Assembly (NCBI RefSeq): GCF_031569985.1
Contig: NZ_JAMQKA010000009.1
Span: forward strand, 86,270 to 150,269
Direction of reading: 5' to 3'
From: JAMQKA01 sp031569985
GTDB lineage: Bacteria; Bacteroidota; Rhodothermia; Balneolales; Balneolaceae
DNA: 64,000 nt
Position 1 is the stretch's first letter. Each line of letters opens with the position of its first letter. The position numbers and the translations under genes were made by a program. A model generated the notes under the pieces. That model was not told the DNA's origin. It worked only from the letters and a program-made list of their open reading frames with translations, and searched no databases. Positions 1 through 8,647 of this stretch are shown one piece after another.

Positions 1-2
1 AT

Positions 3-992
3 GGTTACAAACCAACTCAAACACTGAGAAGTAAAACCAAAGTTATTCATGACTTCAGCGGAGATCTTGAAGATGCGCCAATCTGGTCATTTGATGGTAG
101 CTCCACCGAGCAGGCTACTGGCGAAGCCTCAGATTGTCTGTTGAAACCAGTGGCAATTTTCCCGGATCCCGACCGTGAGAATGGATACCTTGTTATGACT
201 GAGGTTCTTAATGCCGACGGTTCTCCACATGAATCCAACGGACGGGCCCACATTGATGATGAAGATGAAGATTTTTGGTTTGGTTTTGAACAAGAATATT
301 TCCTGAAAGATCCTTCAACAGGACTTCCACTTGGATTTCCTGAAAATGGCTATCCAGCACCACAGGGACCATACTACTGTGGAGTTGGTGCAGATTCTGC
401 GTTCGGCCGGGAAATTATTGATGAACACTTGGACCTTTGCCTGAAAGCCGGTCTTAACGTCGAAGGTATCAACGCAGAGGTCGCCGCTGGCCAGTGGGAA
501 TTCCAGATTTTTGGCAAAGGCGCTGCCAATGCCGGAGATGAAATCTGGGTAGGACGTTACTTGATAGAACGAACTGCTGAAAAATATGGTGTTGTCGTAG
601 ACTGGCATCCGAAGCCACTGGGCGACACAGACTGGAATGGTTCAGGAATGCACGCCAACTTCTCTAATGGTGCCATGCGAGATGAAGGCGGCGAAGAGTT
701 GATGACAAAAATATGTGAAGCTTTTGCCGATAACATCCAGGAACATATTGCAGTTTACGGCGCAGATAACGACAAGCGTCTCACAGGTAAGCATGAGACG
801 CAATCCATCGACAAGTTCAGCTACGGCGTGTCTGACCGCGGTGCCTCTATCCGTATCCCGGTTGGAACAGTTGAAGATGGCTGGAAAGGACGCCTGGAAG
901 ATCGTCGTCCGGCTTCAAACGCTGATCCGTACAAAGTTGCAGCTCAGATTATCAAAACTGTTCACTCAGTTTCTGAGAAGGTCGCATCCTAA
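3..992 (+). CDS. Type II glutamine synthetase, 5' end outside the window
   Basis: ATP-dependent ligation of ammonia to glutamate, the main entry of nitrogen into glutamine; cytoplasmic oligomer. The frame is open from base 3, so 329 residues are visible and only some 10-30 N-terminal residues are missing. The substrate-domain signature WSFDGSSTEQA lies near residue 22, followed by GPYYCGVGAD, GQWEF, NGSGMHANFS and RGASIRIPV. These are the beta-grasp and catalytic motifs of the short eukaryotic-like GSII class rather than the 470-residue GlnA class, and the length agrees. It faces the menaquinone operon tail to tail, and a strong hairpin follows the stop. An ATG at 141 is internal and is not the start. 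Confidence 0.93.
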   Translation, partial: GYKPTQTLRSKTKVIHDFSGDLEDAPIWSFDGSSTEQATGEASDCLLKPVAIFPDPDRENGYLVMTEVLNADGSPHESNGRAHIDDEDEDFWFGFEQEYFLKDPSTGLPLGFPENGYPAPQGPYYCGVGADSAFGREIIDEHLDLCLKAGLNVEGINAEVAAGQWEFQIFGKGAANAGDEIWVGRYLIERTAEKYGVVVDWHPKPLGDTDWNGSGMHANFSNGAMRDEGGEELMTKICEAFADNIQEHIAVYGADNDKRLTGKHETQSIDKFSYGVSDRGASIRIPVGTVEDGWKGRLEDRRPASNADPYKVAAQIIKTVHSVSEKVAS

Positions 993-1023
993 TTATAGGC
1001 GACTAGCTACTTCATTAAGTATT

Positions 1024-1058
1024 AATCCCCGTGTTCATTCCTGGGCACGGGGATTTTT
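1024..1058 (+). terminator. Rho-independent terminator after glutamine synthetase
   Basis: The arms ATCCCCGTG and CACGGGGAT enclose a short loop and are followed by TTTTATTAT, about 30 bases after the stop codon. This is a standard intrinsic terminator for the rightward gene. Confidence 0.85.
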
Positions 1059-1078
1059 ATTATCTATTCATATTATAA

Positions 1079-1109
1079 TGTGCGACACACTTTTAAAGTG
1101 CGTCGCACA
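1079..1109. promoter_or_regulatory. 31-bp near-perfect palindrome between convergent genes
   Basis: The outer arms TGTGCGAC and GTCGCACA are perfect, and the inner part (ACTTTTAAAGT) is itself almost symmetrical. It sits between the glnII terminator and the 3' end of menB. No T run follows on either strand, so it is either a barrier hairpin for the leftward men transcript or a protein-binding site. The function is unknown. Confidence 0.5.
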
Positions 1110-1136
1110 TGTATCTTGAAAAATTACTATTTGACA

Positions 1137-1976
1137 CTACCCGATCCAGGGGTAATCGTCCCAGTTTGGTTTACGTTTTTCGAGGAAAGAGTCGCGGCCT
1201 TCCTGCGCTTCGTCCGTCATGTACGCCAAGCGGGTAGCTTCGCCGGAGAACACCTGTTGCCCCACCATGCCGTCATCCACCAAGTTAAAGGCGTATTTGA
1301 TCATTCTTATAGCGGTAGGACTTTTCTCCAGTATCTCCTGCGCCCACTGGTAGGCGGTTTCTTCCAGTTCGTCGTGGGAAACTACTTTATTAACCATACC
1401 CATGTCAAAAGCCTCTTGGGCAGAGTAGTTGCGTCCCAGGAAAAAGATTTCGCGTGCTTTCTTTTGTCCCACCTGTCGGGCCAGCAGGGCGGAGCCAAAT
1501 CCCCCGTCAAAGCTGGCTACATCGGCATCGGTCTGTTTAAATATCGCGTGCTCCTTGCTGGCGATGGTCAGATCGCACACAACATGCAGGCTGTGCCCAC
1601 CGCCCACGGCCCAGCCGGGGACTACGGCAATGACAACCTTACCCATAAAACGAATGAGGCGTTGCAGGTCCAGCACATTCAGGCGGGGGGTGCCAGCTTC
1701 ATCTTTGTATCCTGCTTTGTCACGCACATTTTGGTCGCCCCCTGAGCAAAAGGCCCACTTGCCGTCTTTGGGAGAGGGGCCCTCACCTGTCAAAAGTACA
1801 ACGCCAATGCTGGAATCCTCCCGAACATCCAGGAACGCATCCTGGAGCTCAAACAGAGTCTTTGGTCGAAATGCATTCCGGATTTCAGGGCGATTGATGG
1901 CAATTCGGGCTACGCCGTCTGCTTTTTTAAACGTGATATCTTCATATTCTTGAACGGTTTTCCACTCTATACTCAT
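1137..1976 (-). CDS. menB: 1,4-dihydroxy-2-naphthoyl-CoA synthase
   Basis: Cyclises o-succinylbenzoyl-CoA to dihydroxynaphthoyl-CoA in menaquinone synthesis; cytoplasmic crotonase-fold enzyme. The 279 residues match the family length. Visible motifs are CSGGDQNVR (oxyanion region), GWAVGGGHSLHVVCDL and SFDGGFGSALLARQVGQKKAREIFF, with the usual C-terminal end WDDYPWIG. It is the last gene of the leftward menF-menD-menH-menB cluster, 30 bases after menH, and ends about 145 bases from the convergent glutamine synthetase gene. Confidence 0.95.
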   Translation of the reverse strand: MSIEWKTVQEYEDITFKKADGVARIAINRPEIRNAFRPKTLFELQDAFLDVREDSSIGVVLLTGEGPSPKDGKWAFCSGGDQNVRDKAGYKDEAGTPRLNVLDLQRLIRFMGKVVIAVVPGWAVGGGHSLHVVCDLTIASKEHAIFKQTDADVASFDGGFGSALLARQVGQKKAREIFFLGRNYSAQEAFDMGMVNKVVSHDELEETAYQWAQEILEKSPTAIRMIKYAFNLVDDGMVGQQVFSGEATRLAYMTDEAQEGRDSFLEKRKPNWDDYPWIG

Positions 1977-2006
1977 AAGACTGATCTGTTGATTAACATT
2001 TTTACA

Positions 2007-2843
2007 TTACCTGTTGCAGGAGGAGGAAAAAATAAAAGCCTGAACCTGGTCAACAAATGCTGCTGGGTTTTCCAAGTGGATACGATGCCCGGCATCCTTA
2101 ATAATATGATGCTTGCTTTTTGGAATAAGCTGGTCCATCTCATCGAGAATGTCCCGGTACTTGGTGTCGGCTTCTCCTGCGAGTAAAAGTACTGGCATGT
2201 TTAACTGTTGTAGTTTTTCCTTCACTGGCGGCATCTGCGCCGTTCCGAAACCGCGGAGGCTGTTTGCAATGGCACAGGGACGCTGATTTTGTTGAATAGT
2301 TTTATAGTGCTCTACCAGCTCTTCTGAATGATCTGTTCCATTTTTAAAAATGGGGAGTTTGTGCCAACTTGAAAGAAATTCCTCAAAATCTGTTTCGATA
2401 GCCTGTACCCGCTCCTCATCCAACTTCATGCGCTGCTTTCGTTGATTCTTTTCCTCAATACCGTAATTCGTGCTTTCCAAAATCAGGCCCTTTATCATAT
2501 CGGGATTCTGGATGGCAAATCGCAACGCCAGCCGTCCCCCCATGCTGTAGCCGTGCAGGAACAGACCTTGGCCATCAATCCCGGCTATGATCTCGAAAAG
2601 ATCATGCAATTGGTGTTCAACTGCATATCGTTCCGGCTCACCGGGATCCTGTGTTTGTCCATGCCCCAGAAGGTCAATAGTGATCGGATTGCAGAAGCGG
2701 GAAAGGGGGTTTATCAGGTGTTTGAAGGCACGGCCACTCCCCATAAAACCGTGAAGCATCAGTAACGAGGGCAGGGTGGGCTCCTGTTGATGGTACTCTA
2801 GGAAGTAAGAAATGTTATTGACCCTTATTTCCATTGTTGTCAT
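2007..2843 (-). CDS. menH: 2-succinyl-6-hydroxy-2,4-cyclohexadiene-1-carboxylate synthase (alpha/beta hydrolase)
   Basis: Eliminates pyruvate from the MenD product to give SHCHC in menaquinone synthesis. The 278-residue alpha/beta-hydrolase fold shows MLHGFMGSG (oxyanion loop), the nucleophile elbow GYSMGG near residue 100, a late acidic residue and the catalytic His in DAGHRIHLE near the C-terminus. Its start overlaps the menD stop by 4 bases, which implies translational coupling. Position in the men operon supports MenH over a generic hydrolase. Confidence 0.88.
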   Translation of the reverse strand: MTTMEIRVNNISYFLEYHQQEPTLPSLLMLHGFMGSGRAFKHLINPLSRFCNPITIDLLGHGQTQDPGEPERYAVEHQLHDLFEIIAGIDGQGLFLHGYSMGGRLALRFAIQNPDMIKGLILESTNYGIEEKNQRKQRMKLDEERVQAIETDFEEFLSSWHKLPIFKNGTDHSEELVEHYKTIQQNQRPCAIANSLRGFGTAQMPPVKEKLQQLNMPVLLLAGEADTKYRDILDEMDQLIPKSKHHIIKDAGHRIHLENPAAFVDQVQAFIFSSSCNR

Positions 2844-4555
2844 TCAGAAAAATTCCAAAGTGAATGCCGTAGATCCATCGAGGCCTCGGCGTTTGTTTTA
2901 CATTCAACAAGATGAATGCCGGCCGAAGAAAAGCTGGCCAGATCTAACGCTTTCAGCTCTTTGATAGTTGATACCGCGGTGTAATCCAATTCATGGGAAT
3001 GTGACAGGGACTCAAAATCAACAAGTTGCGGTGTTTCAAAAAAATCGGTGTATAACTGCTTGTGTTCAAATATTGGCAGCATCCGGAAGATATTCCCCCC
3101 GCCGTTATTTAGCAATACAATAACCAGGGGATGATCCAAAAACTTCCCACTTAGCAGGGCATTGCTGTCGTGCAGTGTAGCAAGATCACCAATGAAAAGA
3201 ATGCCGGGTTTTTGACTGGCAATCGTTGCCCCGATAGCAGTTGAGATAAGGCCGTCAATACCGCTGGCCCCCCTGTTCACAAACGACGACCGGGGGGGAG
3301 AACCCGCAAACAGCATCCAATCTCGAACGGGGAAAGAGTTGGACAAAAACACATTCCAGGAGTCCGGAACGTGGCCCCCAAAATGCATAAAAACCCCACC
3401 ATCGGTTAGGGTATGCTCATCAGCTACTTTACGATCTTTGAAGCTCCCGAATTGCTCATCGATTTGTTGCCATTGCTTCATCCACTCTGGATTAGAGCGT
3501 ACGTTGTCCAGCTGCCACAATATTTTACGGCCATGCCATTCCACCCGGTGTGTTACGTTGTGCGTGGCATCTTGCCATTCATCCAGGTCACCAAAGTGAA
3601 TATGAGGGATTCCATCTAATTCATGCAGATAAAAATGTAGCGCTTTGCTCACCGGCTGTTGTCCAAAACGCAGAATAAGATCGGGTTTCAGCTTTTTCCT
3701 TATCGCTTCATTTTTCAGAAACCCGTCGAAGCCCGAGATTTTTTTTTCACTGGATAAATTGGGGAATTCTGAGAGGAGAGGGGCATTAAGCAGATCGGCA
3801 AGCAGGGCTGCGGCATTTGATTCCCTGAGCACTCCACGGGGACCGTCGATGACCACCGGACGCCGGCACTTGGAGAGCAGGACTTTTATCTTATCCGGGA
3901 GAGATATGCTATTCTCTGAACCAGAAACAGTCGTCCTGGGTCCGGGCTTATCTGAAGCTGGCTTATCATTTTCTTTTCTGATCTGTTCTACGAAGCCGGG
4001 ATCGGGCTCAAGGGGCTTGCGGAATGGGAAATTAATGTGCACAGGGCCTTTATGATTCAATGAGGCACTTACACTTTGGGCTGCTACACTTTTGAGGCGA
4101 TTCACATCCTGCCGCTCCCAAACCGGTTCGCCGGCCTCATGGAAGAACACAGGGTAGTCTCCAAAAAGTTTAACTTGGTCGATCGCCTGGGACGCCCCGA
4201 TATTGCGCAGGTGGGGAGGGCGATCGGCCGTTAATACCAGCAGGGGCACACCGGAGTGACGCGCCTCAATGATGGCCGGGTAGTAGTTGGCGGCGGCTGT
4301 GCCGGAGGTGCAGATCAGGCCCGTCGGTTTCCCTTGGCTTTTGCCCATGCCCAGTGCCATAAATGCCGCTGAGCGTTCGTCCAGCACCACGTGGGTCGTC
4401 AACCCGGGGTGTGCAGAAGCTGCGACGGTCAGGGGTGTAGAGCGAGATCCGGGAGAGATAACAAGTTGTGATACACCACACGCATGCAGTTCACGAAGAA
4501 ATGTCGTAGCCCAGAAAAAAGCTCTATCCTGCTTTTTTACCTTCATTATTTTCAA
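2840..4555 (-). CDS. menD: 2-succinyl-5-enolpyruvyl-6-hydroxy-3-cyclohexene-1-carboxylate synthase
   Basis: Thiamine-diphosphate enzyme joining 2-oxoglutarate-derived succinic semialdehyde to isochorismate, the committed step of menaquinone synthesis. The 571 residues are the expected length. The N-terminal ThDP domain shows ISPGSRSTPLT and DERSAAFMALGMGKS, and the C-terminal domain shows the cofactor and Mg motif GDLATLHDSNALL. The assigned start overlaps the 3' end of menF by 32 bases. A second ATG three codons on leaves the overlap in place, so the two genes are coupled. Confidence 0.94.
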   Translation of the reverse strand: MKIMKVKKQDRAFFWATTFLRELHACGVSQLVISPGSRSTPLTVAASAHPGLTTHVVLDERSAAFMALGMGKSQGKPTGLICTSGTAAANYYPAIIEARHSGVPLLVLTADRPPHLRNIGASQAIDQVKLFGDYPVFFHEAGEPVWERQDVNRLKSVAAQSVSASLNHKGPVHINFPFRKPLEPDPGFVEQIRKENDKPASDKPGPRTTVSGSENSISLPDKIKVLLSKCRRPVVIDGPRGVLRESNAAALLADLLNAPLLSEFPNLSSEKKISGFDGFLKNEAIRKKLKPDLILRFGQQPVSKALHFYLHELDGIPHIHFGDLDEWQDATHNVTHRVEWHGRKILWQLDNVRSNPEWMKQWQQIDEQFGSFKDRKVADEHTLTDGGVFMHFGGHVPDSWNVFLSNSFPVRDWMLFAGSPPRSSFVNRGASGIDGLISTAIGATIASQKPGILFIGDLATLHDSNALLSGKFLDHPLVIVLLNNGGGNIFRMLPIFEHKQLYTDFFETPQLVDFESLSHSHELDYTAVSTIKELKALDLASFSSAGIHLVECKTNAEASMDLRHSLWNFSE

Positions 4556-6005
4556 GAGCTGAAAGAATTGGCATAAGCTTTAGATTCGTTTCTTCCCACT
4601 CGGTCTGCGGATCGGAGTCCTCCACGATGCCGCAACCCGCAAAAACACGAGCAGTATTTCCATCTACAAGGCTGCTGCGGATAGCCACGGCAAACTCACC
4701 ACCGCCATTCAAGTTAAACCAGCCAACGGGACCGGCATACCATCCGCGGTCAAACTCTTCCAGGGAATCGATATAGGGCACCGCCTGGCTGCGTGGATGT
4801 CCACCAACGGCAGGGGTGGGGTGAAGCTTGTTGAGGATAGAGAATTGATTGGTATCCTCCTTCAGCCACGCACGCACCGGGGTGTATAGATGCTGAACAT
4901 TTTTGAGCTTTTTAACATCCGGCTGTTCGGCCCGCTCGATGTCATGTGTAAAGGGTTGAAGATGCTCCTCAATAGCACTGGTCACAAATTGATGTTCCCG
5001 CCGGTTCTTTTCGCTGTTCAAAAGGTATTTCTCCAGGTGGACATCTTCCGTAGCTGTTTTTCCCCTGGATACACTGCCCGCCAGGCTATCGGTGAGCAGG
5101 TAATTCTTTTTAAATGATACCAATCGCTCCGGGGAACAGCCCAGGAAAGCTTTACCCTGTTTATCTCTTATCAGGAAATTGTAACAGGATGGGTATTGGC
5201 TCCGAAGGGTATTCATAACCTGGGTCACCACAATCGGGTGGTCAGTGTGCCGGACAACCTCTCGGGCCAGCACAATTTTATCGAATTTCTTTTTGGCAAT
5301 GAGCTCTTTGGCCTGTTCTACATTGTTGGTCCACGCTGACTCGGGCTGCTCGGAAGAAATTGAATGCCGGTTGAATTTAAATCCGTTTAAGGGGAAATCC
5401 GGCAGTTCAACGTTAAGACGAAAAAGTTGTTCAAAACGCTGAAGGTGCAATTCTAATTTGCCCGTAATCGTTTCCAGGGAATCGCCAGGGGAGTATCGGA
5501 GTGTAATGGTGAGAAGTCCAAGCTTTCCATCCTGAATCAGCAGCCACTCTGGCACCGTCAGTGATCCTGATCCGAATGACTGCCACCAGCGGCTTTTGAC
5601 TGTTTCAAAAAAAGAGAAGCCTCCCAGCAAATGGATACCCGAAAGGGAATGCCTCAGCAGTGAAAAACTGGCAGATTGCTTTTTGATTTCGTCTACTTGT
5701 CGGGCAATACTTTCAAAACGGCCATCACCTTTATTTTTTAAGATCGCAACTTCACCACCGGCCGAGAAGGCAAGTTGTTGATCCGGCTTCTCCCAGTAAA
5801 AATTAAATTCGTTTGCCGTATCCGGGAGCATTTCCAGGCAGGCCAGGGGATCAAACTGGGGGACCGGGAATGTAAATGAGAGTAACGTTTTACCTTTATC
5901 GTTGGTTACAATACCATCTATAAAATGTTGTAATGAGGGGGCATCGAGATACTCGAGTAACGTTTGTTGCCCATCTATATCAGAAACTGATGCTGACTCG
6001 TTCAT
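4524..6005 (-). CDS. menF: Isochorismate synthase
   Basis: Converts chorismate to isochorismate, the first men step. This 493-residue chorismate-binding enzyme carries FLGCSPERLVS, LHPTPAVGGHPRSQA, RGWYAGPVGWF and, near the C-terminus, GCGIVEDSDPQTEWEET, which are the metal- and substrate-binding blocks of MenF/EntC. It is the first gene of the leftward men operon; menC, menE and menA are not in this window. The 180-bp gap to the divergent acetyltransferase should hold the operon promoter. The Men assignment, rather than siderophore EntC, rests on the operon. Confidence 0.92.
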   Translation of the reverse strand: MNESASVSDIDGQQTLLEYLDAPSLQHFIDGIVTNDKGKTLLSFTFPVPQFDPLACLEMLPDTANEFNFYWEKPDQQLAFSAGGEVAILKNKGDGRFESIARQVDEIKKQSASFSLLRHSLSGIHLLGGFSFFETVKSRWWQSFGSGSLTVPEWLLIQDGKLGLLTITLRYSPGDSLETITGKLELHLQRFEQLFRLNVELPDFPLNGFKFNRHSISSEQPESAWTNNVEQAKELIAKKKFDKIVLAREVVRHTDHPIVVTQVMNTLRSQYPSCYNFLIRDKQGKAFLGCSPERLVSFKKNYLLTDSLAGSVSRGKTATEDVHLEKYLLNSEKNRREHQFVTSAIEEHLQPFTHDIERAEQPDVKKLKNVQHLYTPVRAWLKEDTNQFSILNKLHPTPAVGGHPRSQAVPYIDSLEEFDRGWYAGPVGWFNLNGGGEFAVAIRSSLVDGNTARVFAGCGIVEDSDPQTEWEETNLKLMPILSALENNEGKKAG

Positions 6006-6185
6006 GTAAATGAGAAGTTAACATTTTTTCATTCATTACTTTCAATATAAATTGAAAATTGAACATTACCCAATATATCCACTATTTTCTGGCAGATTTT
6101 GGTTGCAAAAAACACTGAAGTTTGGGACAATAAGTGAGATTGGTTTTTATGAAACTCAGTAAAAGGAGATAGTAACAGGATATTT

Positions 6186-6740
6186 ATGGTAAAAATAAAG
6201 CCTTTCGATCAACAGAATGTGGCCCTTCACTATAAATGGAATAATGATGAGGAGGTCAACTATTATTCTTCGGAAGACTCTCCCCAGGTCGAAAGCTTTA
6301 ATGCCTTTTTGCGCCGTGTAAAAACCGTGCTTGACGAGCGAAATGAGAAAGCCGATCTGTTCGAGATTCACCTTTCCGAAAACGACAAGCTCATTGGCAT
6401 TGTAGATATCCATGACATCGACCTGCACAACAGGCGGTGCCATGTGAAGTGCACGATCGGAGATCGGAAGTATGCAGGTCAGAATTATGAGACTGCAGCA
6501 CTGCGAAAAATTTTGGCCTACTGTTTTAAAGAGTTGGGAATGCACAAGGTGACAACAGCGGCGTACGATTTTGATACCACATGGATTAAAGAGGTGCAGA
6601 AGCTGGGATTCAAGAAAGAAGGCCTGCTTCGCGACCATGCGGTTAAAGGAGAAACATATTGTGATAAGCTGATCTTCGGCCTCCTTTCCGAAGAATACAA
6701 ACAGTCTCAAAAAAGCTCGGAATTGCGGGTGGCAAATTAG
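6186..6740 (+). CDS. GNAT family N-acetyltransferase (RimJ/RimL-like)
   Basis: Predicted acetyl-CoA-dependent N-acetyltransferase, 184 residues, single GNAT domain. It has the RimL/SpeG-like layout: an N-terminal strand with KWNNDEEVNYY, a central IGIVDIHDID, an acetyl-CoA loop region near AGQNYETAALRKIL, and a late KLGFKKEGLLRDH block typical of ribosomal-protein or small-molecule acetylases. The substrate cannot be read from the sequence. It stands alone and is divergent from menF. An AAAAGGAGAT stretch lies about 14-20 bases before the ATG, rather far for a Shine-Dalgarno. Confidence 0.85.
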   Translation: MVKIKPFDQQNVALHYKWNNDEEVNYYSSEDSPQVESFNAFLRRVKTVLDERNEKADLFEIHLSENDKLIGIVDIHDIDLHNRRCHVKCTIGDRKYAGQNYETAALRKILAYCFKELGMHKVTTAAYDFDTTWIKEVQKLGFKKEGLLRDHAVKGETYCDKLIFGLLSEEYKQSQKSSELRVAN

Positions 6741-6820
6741 ATACTATTCGGCCTTTCTTAAGTTATTCGCTCCCCACTAAGCAGAACTGAACTGTTTAAG
6801 ACCTGTGCAGTTAAAAGCTG

Positions 6821-7096
6821 TTACTGCGCGTCGTCATCACTTCCTGACTTATAGGGATTGTAGATACCGTATTCCTCGGGATTGTACTTGGCCAGATGAA
6901 AGAAGTGTTCCCAGGCCGCCTTGCTTTTCCCGTTGTCATCGACCCAGCTCGGATGACTCTGTTTGATCAACCCAACGGCCCGCTTGGCATACTCAAGCCG
7001 TTCTTCCTCATCTTTAATGCGAGGCAGGGCTGCAATCATTAGATCGAGATTGTATCCGCAGTCAAAATCTTGTGGTTTACTTTGCTCAATAAACAT
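6821..7096 (-). CDS. Small hypothetical protein, DUF4290-like
   Basis: 91 residues, no signal peptide or membrane segment, rich in charged residues. The central part (RIKDEEERLEYAKRAVGLI, then a Trp near AAWEHFFHLAKYNPEEY) resembles the short DUF4290 family of Bacteroidota-type bacteria in spacing and residue pattern. This comparison is from memory and not certain. No function is known. It is convergent with the acetyltransferase and divergent from the downstream cystathionine beta-synthase-like gene. Confidence 0.6.
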   Translation of the reverse strand: MFIEQSKPQDFDCGYNLDLMIAALPRIKDEEERLEYAKRAVGLIKQSHPSWVDDNGKSKAAWEHFFHLAKYNPEEYGIYNPYKSGSDDDAQ

Positions 7097-7273
7097 GTAA
7101 CTTTACTTGATTGTGATCGTTGTTCCTTTAAACCCAAAAGTAAAACATTTTCAACTATCCAGAAAATCGGATCTTGATTTGCGCGGATATTTGAATTTCG
7201 AGTTGGTTGGCCAATTTTCCTATATTCGACCACAGCTAATTAAACTAAAGCGTTATTTTTTTAAAATTTGAAT

Positions 7274-8260
7274 ATGTACTATAATTCCATTCTTGATACG
7301 ATTGGTGATACTCCACTCGTAAAGCTGAACAAAGTGACTGAAGGGGTAACCGGGACCCTGTTGGCAAAAGTTGAATACCTGAATCCCGGTCTGAGTATTA
7401 AAGATCGAATTGGCGTTCGGATGATTGAGGATGCTGAAGAAAAAGGACTGTTGAAACCGGGTGGTACTATCATTGAAGGGACCTCCGGCAATACGGGAAT
7501 GGGATTGGCCCTTGCCGCTGCAGTAAAAGGCTACAAATGTATCTTTACTACCCAGGACAAGCAGAGCAAAGAGAAGGTCGATAAACTTCGGGCACTGGGG
7601 GCAGAAGTCCGGTTGTGTCCCACGGATGTCGAGCCCGATGATCCCGAGAGTTACTACTCGGTGGCCAAAAGATTGAATGAAGAGATTCCCAATTCATTTT
7701 ATCCCAACCAATATGACAATATGAGCAATACCCAGGCCCACTACGAGGCGACAGGTCTGGAAATCTGGGAACAAACTGATGGGAAGGTCACTCACTATGT
7801 AGCCGGTATGGGGACAGGCGGGACTATCTCAGGTGTGGCGAAATACCTGAAAGAGCAAAATCCTGATATACAGGTTATCGGTATTGACAGCGTGGGCTCC
7901 GTGTATAAGCACTATTTTGAGACGGGTGAATTTGACAAAAGTGTCATCCATTCCTATTTGACGGAAGGCATCGGGGAGGATATCATCCCCAAAAACATGG
8001 ACTTTGATCTGATTGATGAAGTTGTGCAGGTCAACGACAAAAATGCGCTGAGTTTCACCCGTCGGCTGGCCCATGAGGAGGGATTGTTCGTAGGAGGATC
8101 ATGTGGAGCGGCTGTGTTCGGGGCCCTGGAATATGTTAAGGAGCATCCGTTAAAGGAAGACGACGTAATGGTCATTATTTTACCTGACAGTGGTACTCAA
8201 TATGTCTCCAAGATATATAATGATGAATGGATGAAAGAGAAGGGTTTTCTGGAAGAATAG
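7274..8260 (+). CDS. Cystathionine beta-synthase-like PLP enzyme
   Basis: Fold-type II PLP enzyme condensing serine or an activated serine with homocysteine or sulfide. Counting from the ATG at 7274, the PLP lysine is K43 in NPGLSIKDRIG and the phosphate loop is EGTSGNTG (68-75). Further on lie GMGTGGTISG and PDSGTQYVSKIYNDEWM, the last block ending as in cystathionine beta-synthases rather than CysK. There are no C-terminal CBS regulatory domains (328 residues). A TTG two codons upstream also fits the frame, but the ATG is the better start. Cysteine synthase activity is the alternative. Confidence 0.87.
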   Translation: MYYNSILDTIGDTPLVKLNKVTEGVTGTLLAKVEYLNPGLSIKDRIGVRMIEDAEEKGLLKPGGTIIEGTSGNTGMGLALAAAVKGYKCIFTTQDKQSKEKVDKLRALGAEVRLCPTDVEPDDPESYYSVAKRLNEEIPNSFYPNQYDNMSNTQAHYEATGLEIWEQTDGKVTHYVAGMGTGGTISGVAKYLKEQNPDIQVIGIDSVGSVYKHYFETGEFDKSVIHSYLTEGIGEDIIPKNMDFDLIDEVVQVNDKNALSFTRRLAHEEGLFVGGSCGAAVFGALEYVKEHPLKEDDVMVIILPDSGTQYVSKIYNDEWMKEKGFLEE

Positions 8261-8306
8261 TGAACTGTAATCAGTAATTATAAGTCTAATCTTAAACCAA
8301 CAGTTA

Positions 8307-8627
8307 ATGGCAGATCAGACCAAGAAATTTAATAAAGAGCAGATGCAGATTGAGCTACCGGAAGAGGAGGCGACAGGTACATATTCCAACCTGGTGATGA
8401 TTACGCACTCCAACTCCGAGTTTATCCTTGATTTCATCTCCGTCATGCCGGGAGTACCCAAAGCAAAAGTGGTAAAACGGATGGTACTTACGCCCGATCA
8501 TGCGAAGCGACTCTCCAACGCACTGGCAGAGAATGTGAGCCGGTACGAAAAAGAGCACGGAACAATTTCAGATGATGACAAGTTTGACGTACCGTTCAAC
8601 TACCGGGGACCTACGCCTGAAGCATAA
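8307..8627 (+). CDS. DUF3467 family protein
   Basis: 106-residue soluble protein of unknown function. It matches the recognisable DUF3467 pattern: an acidic N-terminus, then GTYSNLVMITHSNSEFILDF, VMPGVPKAKV and a closing LTPDHAKRLSNAL helix. It lies 46 bases after the cystathionine beta-synthase-like gene and 20 bases before the M23 peptidase, so it probably shares their transcript. Nothing in the sequence points to a specific role. Confidence 0.85.
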   Translation: MADQTKKFNKEQMQIELPEEEATGTYSNLVMITHSNSEFILDFISVMPGVPKAKVVKRMVLTPDHAKRLSNALAENVSRYEKEHGTISDDDKFDVPFNYRGPTPEA

Positions 8628-8647
8628 TCCTTAAACGAGAAGCCTGC

